A DNA stretch of 52,487 nucleotides, taken from contig CAZQTW010000047.1 of the NCBI GenBank assembly GCA_964596165.1, positions 1-52,487 on the forward strand, read 5' to 3'. The DNA is from CAYUQT01 sp964596165 (GTDB taxonomy: Bacteria; Planctomycetota; Phycisphaerae; UBA1845; JAFGLZ01). Shown piece by piece: positions 26,048 to 34,623 of the stretch (its first letter is position 1; each line of letters begins with the position of its first letter). The translations under genes were made by a program, and so were the position numbers. The notes beneath the pieces are model-generated. The model ran no database searches, had not been told where the DNA came from, and saw nothing but the letters and a program-made list of their open reading frames with translations.

Positions 26048-28692
26048 TTTCCGTCCTGCTCCGATGGGGATATCCGGGAAAACGCTGCCGTATGCTCTTT
26101 TAGTCGGTCAAACTCCCTCGCAAGATTATCGAGAATCGGTATAAGATCCGGCGGCGGCTGAGTAGCGCATGAGCGTTCGAGTTCTCGGGCCTGTTCGGCG
26201 AGCGGCCAGGCGGTCAGCGTGCTTGCCCCGCCCTTGATGGCATGGGACTGCCGCCGCACAATATCGGTCTGACCCGCCGTTAAGGCCTCTTTCATTTCTC
26301 GGATCTGTGATTCGACGTTGATCAGGAATTGGCCCAAGACATCCCACACCACCTTTTCATCGCCGAACTCCTGGATGGCGGTCTTCAAGTCGATGGGGGC
26401 TAACGAGGCGGACTCGCTGTCGACTTCCGGCGGGGTCGAGGGCGCATCGGACACCAGGTTCTTGAGCTGCAGCCACTCTTCCACGGCGGATAGCAGGGCG
26501 TCTCGCCGGATGGGTTTGGGCAGGACGTCATCCATTCCCGCTTCCGTGCAGGCTTCCAGTACCGCCGGGTCGACCGTGGCCGTCATTGCCAGGATGGGCA
26601 CACGGGCACAGAGACCACTTCCCGAGCGAATCCGGCGGGTGGCTTCCAGGCCGTCCATCTTCGGCATCTGGCAATCCATCAGGATCAGGTCGAAGGTACA
26701 TTGGTCGCATGCGCGCACCGCTTCCTCGCCGTTCTCAACCGGGGTCACGCTGTGTCCGGCCGCCTCCAGGTGAAGCGTCGCCACCTTGCGGTTGCTGGGG
26801 TAGTCTTCGGCCAGGAGGATTCGCCCCTTGCGGCGCTCCACCGGGCCGACCGCCGAGGCAGTATCCGCGCAGGGGTTGGCGCGCGGTTTCTCACCCGCAT
26901 CATCCGTGGGAAGATCGAAGGACACGACGAACCAGAACGTGCTGCCGACGCCCAACGTGCTCTCCACACCGATTTGGCCGCCCATCAGCGTGACCAATTG
27001 CCGGGCGATGGTGGTGCCCAGTCCCGTGCCGCCGAACTGCCGCGCGGTGCTGATGTCGGCCTGCGAGAAGCTCTCGAAGATCGTCCGCTGTTTCTCCTCG
27101 GAGATGCCGATGCCGGTGTCGCTTACTGAGAAGCGAATGGTCACGGTATCCGCGTCGGTTGCCGCGACCGCGGCGCGGAGGGTGACCGATCCCCGTTCGG
27201 TGAACTTGACCGCATTGGAGGCGAGGTTCATCAGGATCTGACGAAGTCGCAGGGCATCGCCGACGACCTGCCTCGGCACGTCCGGAGAGAGCTCCAGGCA
27301 AACGTCGAGCGACTTGGCCTGGGCCTGGACCCGCGCGGCGTTGAGGACGCCCTCCAGCACGTTCGACAGATCCATCGGCCGGCGCTCCAGCTCCATGCGA
27401 CCCGCTTCGATCTTCGCGTGGTCGAGCAGGTCGTTGATCAAGACCAGGAGCGTCTCGGATTCGCGCAGGATGGTCTGGGCTTGCTGGTGGACCGTTGCCA
27501 TGTCGTTTGAACTGAGGATTGCCTCGGCGAATCCGATGATGCAGTTCAGCGGCGTGCGGATTTCGTGGGACACGTTGGCGAGGAATCGCGACTTAAGCCG
27601 GTTCGCCTCTTCGGCCACGCTCTTGGCGTTTCGCAGATCCTTCTCGGAGTCTTCGAGGGCGGCCAACATTGTGTTGATGGAGTGAGTCAGATCCGCCAGT
27701 TCGTCGCGGCCCCGGACGGGAACGCGCTGCGACAGGTCGCCGCTGTAAGTGATGTCCCGCGCGATTTGATCCAGTGCCGCGACGCGCGCGACGACCTGCC
27801 TGTGCAGCAATCGAAGGGTGATCAGGCCGAACACCACGCCCGACGCCAACAAGCACCAGAGCAGCGCCCGAACGGTGAGCAAGCCCTGCCGTTGAATGGC
27901 GCGAGGCAGGTCCAGGCGCAGGAGCAGCGACGGGTTGCCATAAAGGTCGTGGGTCGGCACGAAGCAGGTCAGCTCGGTTTCGGATGTCGTCCGAACGAAG
28001 AACTCTTGGCCGTTTGCCGAGGTTCGTTGTGTCGTATCGAGGTCGTTCGACGCGCCGGCTCGGTCCCATCGGAGAATGCTCAGCTTTCGCAAGAGGATCC
28101 GTTCCATCGCCGCGAGGCGGTCCCGGTCGAGATAGCATCCCATAACAAGGGTCCCGTTGACCGGACCGCTCCTGTCGGTGTGCAAGATGGGGCGCGAGGC
28201 GACGAGCATCGGTCCCTGAGACATCAGGATCAGGCCCTTGACGGCGCCGTCCGGGTTCGGGTGTCGCAGCAACGGTGATCCGGGGCCGAGGTGCCGTCGC
28301 AACTCCCCAAGGGGCGCGACCTCTTTCCGCGCGCGGAGGTCTATCTCCCGCTCGAAGACGATCTTGCCGAATCGATTCACGAAGCAGACGACGTTGATCC
28401 GGGTGTCGAGAAGCGCCGACGCGGAAAGGTTGGACTTGATGTACGCCTCGTTCAGGTCATCGACGAATACGTATGTCTCATCCGAATTGGCCCAGCCGGG
28501 AAGAACCGTGTCATGCATATCGATCTGTTGAGACAGCGCCGCGCGGCATCGTTGGACGTGTTGTTGGATGTCCCCCCGCTCGAGGTCGGCGAACCCCTTC
28601 AACAGTGTAAACCTGCCCAGGGTATAGGAGGCCAATAGCAGACACGCCAACGTTGAGACGGTGATCAGCAGAGTCTTGCGAAGCAGCGTCAT
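26044..28692 (-). CDS. Hybrid histidine kinase with receiver and Hpt domains
   Basis: An 882-residue membrane sensor. A first helix (about 6-27) and a second (about 272-295) flank a periplasmic CHASE4-like sensor with the SDETYVFVDDLNEAYI segment (70-86). HAMP (about 296-350), HisKA with phospho-His376 (FLANVSHEIRTPLN) and HATPase_c with NAVKFT and FGGTGLGTTI follow. A receiver domain with Asp673 (LILMDCQMP) and a C-terminal Hpt domain with His817 (RQSHAIKGGAST) complete it. This allows an internal phosphorelay His-Asp-His and then transfer to the two stand-alone receivers encoded directly after it with four-base overlaps. The signal is unknown. Confidence 0.95.
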   Translation of the reverse strand: MTLLRKTLLITVSTLACLLLASYTLGRFTLLKGFADLERGDIQQHVQRCRAALSQQIDMHDTVLPGWANSDETYVFVDDLNEAYIKSNLSASALLDTRINVVCFVNRFGKIVFEREIDLRARKEVAPLGELRRHLGPGSPLLRHPNPDGAVKGLILMSQGPMLVASRPILHTDRSGPVNGTLVMGCYLDRDRLAAMERILLRKLSILRWDRAGASNDLDTTQRTSANGQEFFVRTTSETELTCFVPTHDLYGNPSLLLRLDLPRAIQRQGLLTVRALLWCLLASGVVFGLITLRLLHRQVVARVAALDQIARDITYSGDLSQRVPVRGRDELADLTHSINTMLAALEDSEKDLRNAKSVAEEANRLKSRFLANVSHEIRTPLNCIIGFAEAILSSNDMATVHQQAQTILRESETLLVLINDLLDHAKIEAGRMELERRPMDLSNVLEGVLNAARVQAQAKSLDVCLELSPDVPRQVVGDALRLRQILMNLASNAVKFTERGSVTLRAAVAATDADTVTIRFSVSDTGIGISEEKQRTIFESFSQADISTARQFGGTGLGTTIARQLVTLMGGQIGVESTLGVGSTFWFVVSFDLPTDDAGEKPRANPCADTASAVGPVERRKGRILLAEDYPSNRKVATLHLEAAGHSVTPVENGEEAVRACDQCTFDLILMDCQMPKMDGLEATRRIRSGSGLCARVPILAMTATVDPAVLEACTEAGMDDVLPKPIRRDALLSAVEEWLQLKNLVSDAPSTPPEVDSESASLAPIDLKTAIQEFGDEKVVWDVLGQFLINVESQIREMKEALTAGQTDIVRRQSHAIKGGASTLTAWPLAEQARELERSCATQPPPDLIPILDNLAREFDRLKEHTAAFSRISPSEQDGK

Positions 28693-28998
28693 GGTGGCCT
28701 ATCCGAATACCTCGAGTAGCGGGTGCCGACGGCGCCCGACGCGACGGCGGACGAACGGGAGGGCCGATAACCGACCCGACCTGGTCCCACGACCCCATCC
28801 CAGGCGGTCCCCGTTCGCCTCGTTCCTTCGGCGAAAACCCGACATCGCTGAACCTTTTCTAGGTGCTTGCCCGGGGTGGAATATTCCGACATGATTGAGG
28901 TCATGGTGTGTACACGGGTTACGGTCCGGAGCGATCGGGAGCGGGTCGGCCGATCGCTGAGGACGACCGCGGATGCGTCCGTTTTTGTGGCGATGCCC
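28693..28998. other. Divergent promoter region before the glycosidase gene
   Basis: No gene is evident in these 306 bases. Two short palindromes lie close together: GGAATATTCC at 28878-28887 and GTGTACAC at 28908-28915. They could be operator sites for the divergently transcribed kinase and glycosidase genes, but this is only positional. Confidence 0.35.
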
Positions 28999-31383
28999 AT
29001 GAAACCACATGTCGGCAGTCTCGGTTCGTGTTTTTGGTTGATACATGGTCTTCTCCTTGCGGCGGTTCTTCCGGGCGGGCAGCCTCCGCGGACCCTCGCG
29101 GCGGAGCAGCCCACCGAGCCGACGGCCGAGATGGCCTGCGGCTGGTGGCCCGACCTGCGCGACTACTGGACGCCGATCGGATGGGAAGACCATCCGATTC
29201 GATTCAACGTCCTGTTCAACGGCACGATCGTCGCCGACACCAACCCGTGGGGGCGGTTGCCCATGTTCAAGGGCCTGGGAGTCCAGTTGACGGTTGTGCC
29301 GTCGCCGAACGGCGGCTACCGCTCGGCCCCCTTCGTCACGCGCGACACGGGAGGCGTTCGGCAGGGCTGGATGGAGACGGACGTCCCGATCCTGTGGAGC
29401 GAGTGGTCGTACGACGGCATCCAGTTGCGCGAGGAGGTCTTCGCGCACTTGCCGGGAGGCGGCGACGTCGAGACGGGCCGCGAACCCTTGTTCGCATGGG
29501 TTCGTCTGTCCATCGCCGGTCGCTGTGACCCGTTGCCGCTGGACCCGCAGTACGGCTTTGCCGTCAAGATCAATGCCCCGCATATCGCGACCGCCATGGC
29601 ATATCTTGGGAACATTTCGTTCATCTCCGCCCGCTCGCCGTATCCGCGGGCGCTGTCCGCCTCCGACGAAGGCGGCTCGCTGCGCCTGGTCGAGCCGGAC
29701 GGCAAGGTCCGGCTCGGGATCGCGCCGGGCTCACGGGCCCGTGTCTCCTACAAGTCAGGTCAGCCGACGCCGAACGATTCCGTGATCTCGATTCTGTTGG
29801 ACACCCGAGTCGGCGAGCATGTGGACCTGCTCGTGCCCGCCACGCCGGTGGAAAAGGTGGCCTTCGATGCCGAGCTGGCGATCGGCCGTGACCGCGCCCT
29901 CGACGAGGCGAAGCGTTGGTGGGCGAATGTGCCGGCGACGGCCGCACGGATCGACACCCCGGAGCCGCTTATCAACGACGTGATCCGCCACAGCCTGAAG
30001 CTCTCGCGGATCATCTCGGAGAAGCACCCCGAGTCGGGCGAGTATGCGCTCCTGACCGGCTCGTTGCAGTACGCGGCGCTATGGGCAACGCCTTACGCGA
30101 TGACCAGCGTCATGCTCCTCGATGCCATGGGCTACCACGAGTTCGCGGCCAGGCACCTCGAGATCTTCCGAACGCGGCAGGGGACGGTGGTCCCGCCCGG
30201 CGGAAGCTTCAAGCTCCATCCCGGTTACCTGAGTTCGCCCAAGAGTCTGACCTCGATCGACTGGTTGAGCGACCACGGCGCGCTGCTGTATGCCATCTGC
30301 GAACATGCCCTGCTTTCAGGCGACAACTCCTTTGTGGAACGGTGGTTGCCGTCGATCGTCAAGGCGTGCGAGTTCATCCGGGACGCGCGGGCGATCACTG
30401 GCCACAAGGGGTATGCCGGCATTATGCCGCCGGCGGTGGCGACGGACGCCAAGACACAGATTCAGGCCGTCTGGAACGACGGCTGGATGCACAAGGGGCT
30501 CTGCGCCGCCGTCAAGGTGATGCGACGGGCGAAACACCCGCAGGCCGACCGGTTCGCCGAAGAGGCCCGGGCGTACCGCGAGGCCTTCCAGAAGGCCCTT
30601 CGCGACAAGACAAGTCGCATGCCGCGCTGGAAGGACGCCGGCGGTCGCGAGCGTCCGCTCGTCCCCACCTCGCTCTACGGCGACCAGCCGAGCGAGACGC
30701 GGCACGTCTTCTATCTCGACACCGGGCCGCTGTTCCTCGTGTACGGCGAGCTGATGGACGCGGGGGATGAACTCATGGAGGCCACCCGGGCGTGGTTCCG
30801 CGAGGGGCCGCAGGTGAGCCAGGCCCGCGCGGAGCCCCAATATGGGCTGATCCCTTACCTGCAGCACGAGATGTCGAGCTGGGAGCCGTGCTACAGTTGG
30901 AATGTCTTCCACTCGCACGCCATGGGCGACCGGCATCACATGCTGGAGGGTATGTACAGCCTCCTGGCCGGATCGGTCTCCCGAAGGACCTTTGTGTCAT
31001 GCGAAACCCGCGGCGGGATCACCGGGCTGGTCATCCCGGCAGGGCTGGGGGCCTATCTGGCGCGGCTGGCGATGGTCGATGACCAAATCGCCGAGGACGA
31101 GCTGCACCTGCTGCGAGTCATGCCATTGGCGTGGCTGCGAGGCGATCGCCAGACCCGGTTCGAGAATATCCCGACGGAGTTCGGACCCGTCACCATTTGT
31201 GCGGGCCTCGGGGCCGATCGCACCACGTTGAAGGTCTCGTTCTTGCCGAAGTTCCGCCTTCAGCCGCGGCGAGTGGTCCTTTACGTGCCACCACATCCTG
31301 GGCTGACGAAGATTGAGTTGAATGGTGCTGCACTGGCATGGAATGGCCAGGACGCGTCGGTGACGGTCCCGATGAGTCGATGA
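28999..31383 (+). CDS. Secreted six-hairpin glycosidase-like protein
   Basis: A 794-residue secreted protein. A signal peptide (CFWLIHGLLLAAVLPGG) is followed by an N-terminal beta-sandwich domain (about 60-290) and an (alpha/alpha)6 toroid (about 320-700) with SLQYAALWATPYAMTSVML, SIDWLSDHGALLYAICEHALLSGD, WNDGWMHKG and SWEPCYSWNVFHSHAMGDRHHM. A C-terminal beta domain (LQPRRVVLYVPP) ends it. This domain order resembles GH95/GH63-like and alpha-L-rhamnosidase-like hydrolases, but I cannot assign a family. The gene is alone in its direction, with no SusC or SusD partner. The first start with a signal peptide is at 28999; an ATG at 28867 is also in frame and is less likely. Confidence 0.78.
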   Translation: MKPHVGSLGSCFWLIHGLLLAAVLPGGQPPRTLAAEQPTEPTAEMACGWWPDLRDYWTPIGWEDHPIRFNVLFNGTIVADTNPWGRLPMFKGLGVQLTVVPSPNGGYRSAPFVTRDTGGVRQGWMETDVPILWSEWSYDGIQLREEVFAHLPGGGDVETGREPLFAWVRLSIAGRCDPLPLDPQYGFAVKINAPHIATAMAYLGNISFISARSPYPRALSASDEGGSLRLVEPDGKVRLGIAPGSRARVSYKSGQPTPNDSVISILLDTRVGEHVDLLVPATPVEKVAFDAELAIGRDRALDEAKRWWANVPATAARIDTPEPLINDVIRHSLKLSRIISEKHPESGEYALLTGSLQYAALWATPYAMTSVMLLDAMGYHEFAARHLEIFRTRQGTVVPPGGSFKLHPGYLSSPKSLTSIDWLSDHGALLYAICEHALLSGDNSFVERWLPSIVKACEFIRDARAITGHKGYAGIMPPAVATDAKTQIQAVWNDGWMHKGLCAAVKVMRRAKHPQADRFAEEARAYREAFQKALRDKTSRMPRWKDAGGRERPLVPTSLYGDQPSETRHVFYLDTGPLFLVYGELMDAGDELMEATRAWFREGPQVSQARAEPQYGLIPYLQHEMSSWEPCYSWNVFHSHAMGDRHHMLEGMYSLLAGSVSRRTFVSCETRGGITGLVIPAGLGAYLARLAMVDDQIAEDELHLLRVMPLAWLRGDRQTRFENIPTEFGPVTICAGLGADRTTLKVSFLPKFRLQPRRVVLYVPPHPGLTKIELNGAALAWNGQDASVTVPMSR

Positions 31384-31611
31384 CGCGTGTCCCCACGTAC
31401 CCCACGTGGCTGCACGGCCGGAAGCCAACCGCTGCGAGGCGCAAACAACTCAAGGGCAATGGAGTAGTCGGGAAGGTGAAGGCGAAAATCCTTCCGCTGC
31501 CCATACCCCCTTCAATCCCCCTTGCCAAACGGAATGCGACCCCGCTCTGTCCCCCCTTGCCAGGGTGGGAAGGTACGTCATGACGCACCTTTCTACGTAA
31601 CTCGCTTGCCG
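31384..31611. other. Convergent intergenic region
   Basis: Between the glycosidase-like gene and the pseudopilin gene. It contains a C-rich stretch with CCCCTTGCCA twice, and the palindrome at 31570-31591. No gene is visible. Confidence 0.4.
31570..31591. repeat. 22-bp palindrome with one mismatch pair
   Basis: AAGGTACGTCA faces TGACGCACCTT with the symmetric centre between 31580 and 31581; only one base pair fails to match. It lies 3' of two convergent genes. A site for a dimeric protein or a folded transcript end is possible. Confidence 0.4.
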
Positions 31612-32655
31612 TCAGTAGAGTCTCACCGGGACCTCGCCCTTGACCTGAACGTATCCCCGTTGGGCGTAAAGCAGCCAACTGATGTACGCCTGAATCGCCC
31701 CGCCCTCGGCGGCCATGACAGGCCCTGTACCGTAGTCGCCGCGGAAAATGCCGGTGCGCGTCCAGGGGCCGAGCGGGAAGCACGGCCACGGATCACGCAT
31801 CAGTTCGGTGTGCCCGTCATAGAAGAAGACGCCACCCCGCTTCCAGAGAAAGGAAGGGAAACCCCCATAGTGGTCGAGTCTGTGGAAGATCGCGGTCGTC
31901 GGCTGACCATGCGATACGGCCACGTTGTTGTCCGTGGAGAAGAGACAGTCACTACCGTTCCAAGCGAGCCCGCCGTATTGTGATTCCACTTCCGACGTCG
32001 CCACATGACGGTTCCACTGTTCGTCGATGAGCATTGGCAAGCTGGCCGCACCATAGACCCGGGCGGTTTTCAGGATGGGGCCTGTCGTGTCGCCCCATAT
32101 CCTTGGTGACGGTCTTCCCTCAGCGGCGAACTCCTTCGGCGTCTTCCAGAACCGTGCCCAGAACCCGCGGGTGTAGTTGAAGACGTTCTGCGTCTTCGTG
32201 GTATCGGCCGTCCGCTCGAATTCAGGACACCGATACAGATTCTCAAAACGGGCATAGGCAAAGAGCGTCCCGCTCCGCGGGATTTGGAGGTTATTCGTGA
32301 TGCCAAGCCATTCGACCTCGGGGCTGTGGATCACGTCAAACAGCGTAGGGATCGGATTCGTTAGCGTGGGCCAATTCGCCAGCCAGTTCTCGTTCGGGTC
32401 CGGTTCAGCGACCTCCTCGTGACACGTGCCGATGAACGGGAAGCTATCGTCGAAGTCACTCGAATAGATCAGGAAGGCCTTGCCGAATTGTCCGAGTCGA
32501 CTCAGGCAAAGCGTCGTGCGGACCTGGGACCGCGCCTTGGCCAGCGAAGGGAGCAGGATGGAAATGAGCAGCGCGATGATCGCCACCACCACCAACAACT
32601 CAATGAGGGTAAAGCCCCGCATCGTCCGCGAAGCGGTCTGATTCCGGTATAACAT
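31612..32655 (-). CDS. Type IV pseudopilin-like protein (DUF1559-like)
   Basis: A 347-residue protein with a prepilin-type signal. Cleavage should fall at Gly14 before Phe15 (MRGFTLIELLVV), with Glu at position +5. A long N-terminal helix (to about residue 40) follows, and then a globular domain of the planctomycetal type with SFPFIGTCHEE, GVFFYDGHTELMRDPW and similar text. Such proteins are abundant in Planctomycetota and are thought to be type II secretion-like or structural pseudopilins. An AGGAGGTG ribosome-binding site precedes the ATG at 32655. It lies after the DPN-rich gene with a 184-base gap. Confidence 0.88.
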   Translation of the reverse strand: MLYRNQTASRTMRGFTLIELLVVVAIIALLISILLPSLAKARSQVRTTLCLSRLGQFGKAFLIYSSDFDDSFPFIGTCHEEVAEPDPNENWLANWPTLTNPIPTLFDVIHSPEVEWLGITNNLQIPRSGTLFAYARFENLYRCPEFERTADTTKTQNVFNYTRGFWARFWKTPKEFAAEGRPSPRIWGDTTGPILKTARVYGAASLPMLIDEQWNRHVATSEVESQYGGLAWNGSDCLFSTDNNVAVSHGQPTTAIFHRLDHYGGFPSFLWKRGGVFFYDGHTELMRDPWPCFPLGPWTRTGIFRGDYGTGPVMAAEGGAIQAYISWLLYAQRGYVQVKGEVPVRLY

Positions 32656-32839
32656 TGCGACGCACCTCCTTTCGGGGGAGAGCCACTCAATCGCTCCGAT
32701 CAATCCGATCCTGACGCTCTCCTCCTCCGCATACCGCCTTACCGCCCGTTGCCCCGGCCTCCTACTCCGCCGGGCCAGGTCGCACGCGAGCCCTCTTTCC
32801 TGCCCTTCAGCCTTTCGACCGCGCCGTCCGAGTCTTCTC
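32656..32839. other. Intergenic region
   Basis: Pyrimidine-rich on the plus strand, with several CTCCTCC-like stretches. Nothing else is recognised. Confidence 0.3.
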
Positions 32840-34093
32840 CTACGTCATCCGGCGGATGAGCGCGCCCAGCATCAAGGCCAGCAAGGCAATCCCCACCAAC
32901 GGCTCAAGGCCACTGCCGCACTTGAACGTGGCCTCGGCCACGTAGTTCTTGTCCATCGTCAGATACGCGACCGCGTTGGCGTCCAACACTGCATAGTTTG
33001 CATCCGGGTAGCGATTCGGGTCGGCCCAGATCGCCCATCCCCCGAAGGCCTTGCCGCTAATCGGCGTGGCCAGCAGCGCCACGGACGTCCCGTTCGTATA
33101 CCGGCAGAGCTTCTCCTCGGCGGTGTTCGGATCACTCGGGTGACGCAGGTCGGGATCGATGGTCACCGACCCGTAGTTCGGCTTGACCACATTGATCTGG
33201 AGCGTGCGAGCGACGTTGGTGAATGTCCCCCACCGGCACTCGATCCCGTCAAACTTGGCGTCGACGTCCAGCGGGCTGCCGCACTGCGGACTGCCGAGCG
33301 TGGCGACACCGCAGATCCCCTGGCTCCAATAGGGACGTCTGTTCGGATCCCAGGCCGTCGTCATACCGAGGTCGATGTCCCAAAACCCGTCCCAGTCGTA
33401 TTTGTCGCCATTCCAAGCTGCCACCTTGATGCGGCTGTGATTCGGGTCCCCGTCGCCAACAAACTGACAGATCATCCAGACGCCGGTCTTTGTATCCAAT
33501 TCGTTCCGGAACTGGTTCCCTTGGCCATGCCAGTCCGTGGCATTGAAATGCGTTGCGGTGAACTCATTGTGTTGAAGGGGATTCCCGTCCTTGTACTCGA
33601 GCTCAATATCCGCCCCCCAGCCCGTCCAATTGGTGGCATCCGCGTGCATGAACACCAGAATCTCGCCCCTGTTCGGGTCATAGACCTTGAACTTGGCCAG
33701 GATGTAGTGCGGCGCCGAGTCGTCAAAGTAGGTCGTGCTGGTGTTCGGGTCTGTATCATTGTCAATGGCGGCGGCACCGATGAAGAAATTCGGAAGCCAA
33801 TCCATCTCCGCATACAGTCGAAGCCATCCATCGCCGGCATCGGCCAGGTAGTTCGTGCCCATCAGGGCGACGATCCCCCAATGCGGGTTGTCGATGTCAT
33901 ACACGTTGGGGTCATACGGCGGCGTGTTGTACCACGGCCAGTACCCGATCGACGAATCGAACGGCTCGTCATTGGGATCTTGCCAATAGTGGCCGTCGTT
34001 GAACTCGTCGTAGTAGTCGGCGAATGTGGCCTGTGCCGCCCCGAGGCAAACCGCGATTCCCAGCACCATCGTGAATCCAAGCCCCTTGTTCAT
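32840..34093 (-). CDS. Secreted DPN-rich protein with C-terminal anchor
   Basis: A 417-residue secreted protein. The signal peptide ends near ATFADYYDEF. The main part is a beta-rich domain of unknown family containing eight Asp-Pro-Asn triplets (for example WQDPNDEP and YDPNVYDI). Next comes an InlB-B/Flg_new_2-type repeat (LQINVVKPNYGSVTIDPD to AVAYLTMDKNYVAEATF). It ends with Cys-Gly-Ser-Gly, a hydrophobic helix (LVGIALLALMLGALI) and Arg-Arg. That tail resembles MYXO-CTERM or GlyGly-CTERM sorting signals without being one of them exactly. AAGGAGAAGG precedes the ATG at 34093. Function unknown; probably a cell-surface or polysaccharide-binding protein. Confidence 0.75.
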   Translation of the reverse strand: MNKGLGFTMVLGIAVCLGAAQATFADYYDEFNDGHYWQDPNDEPFDSSIGYWPWYNTPPYDPNVYDIDNPHWGIVALMGTNYLADAGDGWLRLYAEMDWLPNFFIGAAAIDNDTDPNTSTTYFDDSAPHYILAKFKVYDPNRGEILVFMHADATNWTGWGADIELEYKDGNPLQHNEFTATHFNATDWHGQGNQFRNELDTKTGVWMICQFVGDGDPNHSRIKVAAWNGDKYDWDGFWDIDLGMTTAWDPNRRPYWSQGICGVATLGSPQCGSPLDVDAKFDGIECRWGTFTNVARTLQINVVKPNYGSVTIDPDLRHPSDPNTAEEKLCRYTNGTSVALLATPISGKAFGGWAIWADPNRYPDANYAVLDANAVAYLTMDKNYVAEATFKCGSGLEPLVGIALLALMLGALIRRMT

Positions 34094-34623
34094 GTCCCTT
34101 CTCCTTTCGTGCGTTCCCCGAGTCGCAGAAGTTCCACCGTTTGTTTTCAGATAGACGCTGCGTTGTCGGCTCCCGGCCGCCCCAACGGGCACCGTATACA
34201 CCAACGATCCGACCGCTTTGCGCTGCGTTTCAACTTTGACGTGACACGGCAGACGACTGAGATGTGGCCGGCGACTTACTCACACGCCCGTATTGCGACC
34301 AGACGTCGGCGATCCCATCTTCGGCCATCCGACGTTTCGCGTGAGGCCGATCCAACAACACCATACGTCGCGTACTTTCCATCACTTGCGCGCCGAAACG
34401 GCCGTTCAGTACCCGTACGCTATTTTCGCACCCTGCCAAGAGAGCCAAGACATGCGTATAATGGCTCCCCTAATCCTACTGTATTCAAGGTACGCCGACA
34501 TGCATGTCTTGTCAAGGAATTAGTTCAGGGGATGGCAGAAACCCGCGTGCCAGTATCCGGGCAGGGCGGGGCACGGTTGGCGCCCGAAGGCCAGAACCGG
34601 GCGAGGATCGGAGGTCGTTGGCG
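34094..34623. other. Long intergenic region (530 bp)
   Basis: No supported gene. A 12-base palindrome GACATGCATGTC is at 34497-34508. On the plus strand TATAAT lies at 34457-34462 with CTGCCA 17 bases upstream (34434-34439), but nothing lies downstream in that direction. The region holds the promoter of the DPN-rich gene. A short minus-strand frame (34230-34448) shows no recognisable family. Confidence 0.4.

Noticed and set aside
34434..34462. A plus-strand promoter (CTGCCA and TATAAT)
   Set aside because: The -10 is perfect but nothing lies downstream on the plus strand; the next genes are on the minus strand.
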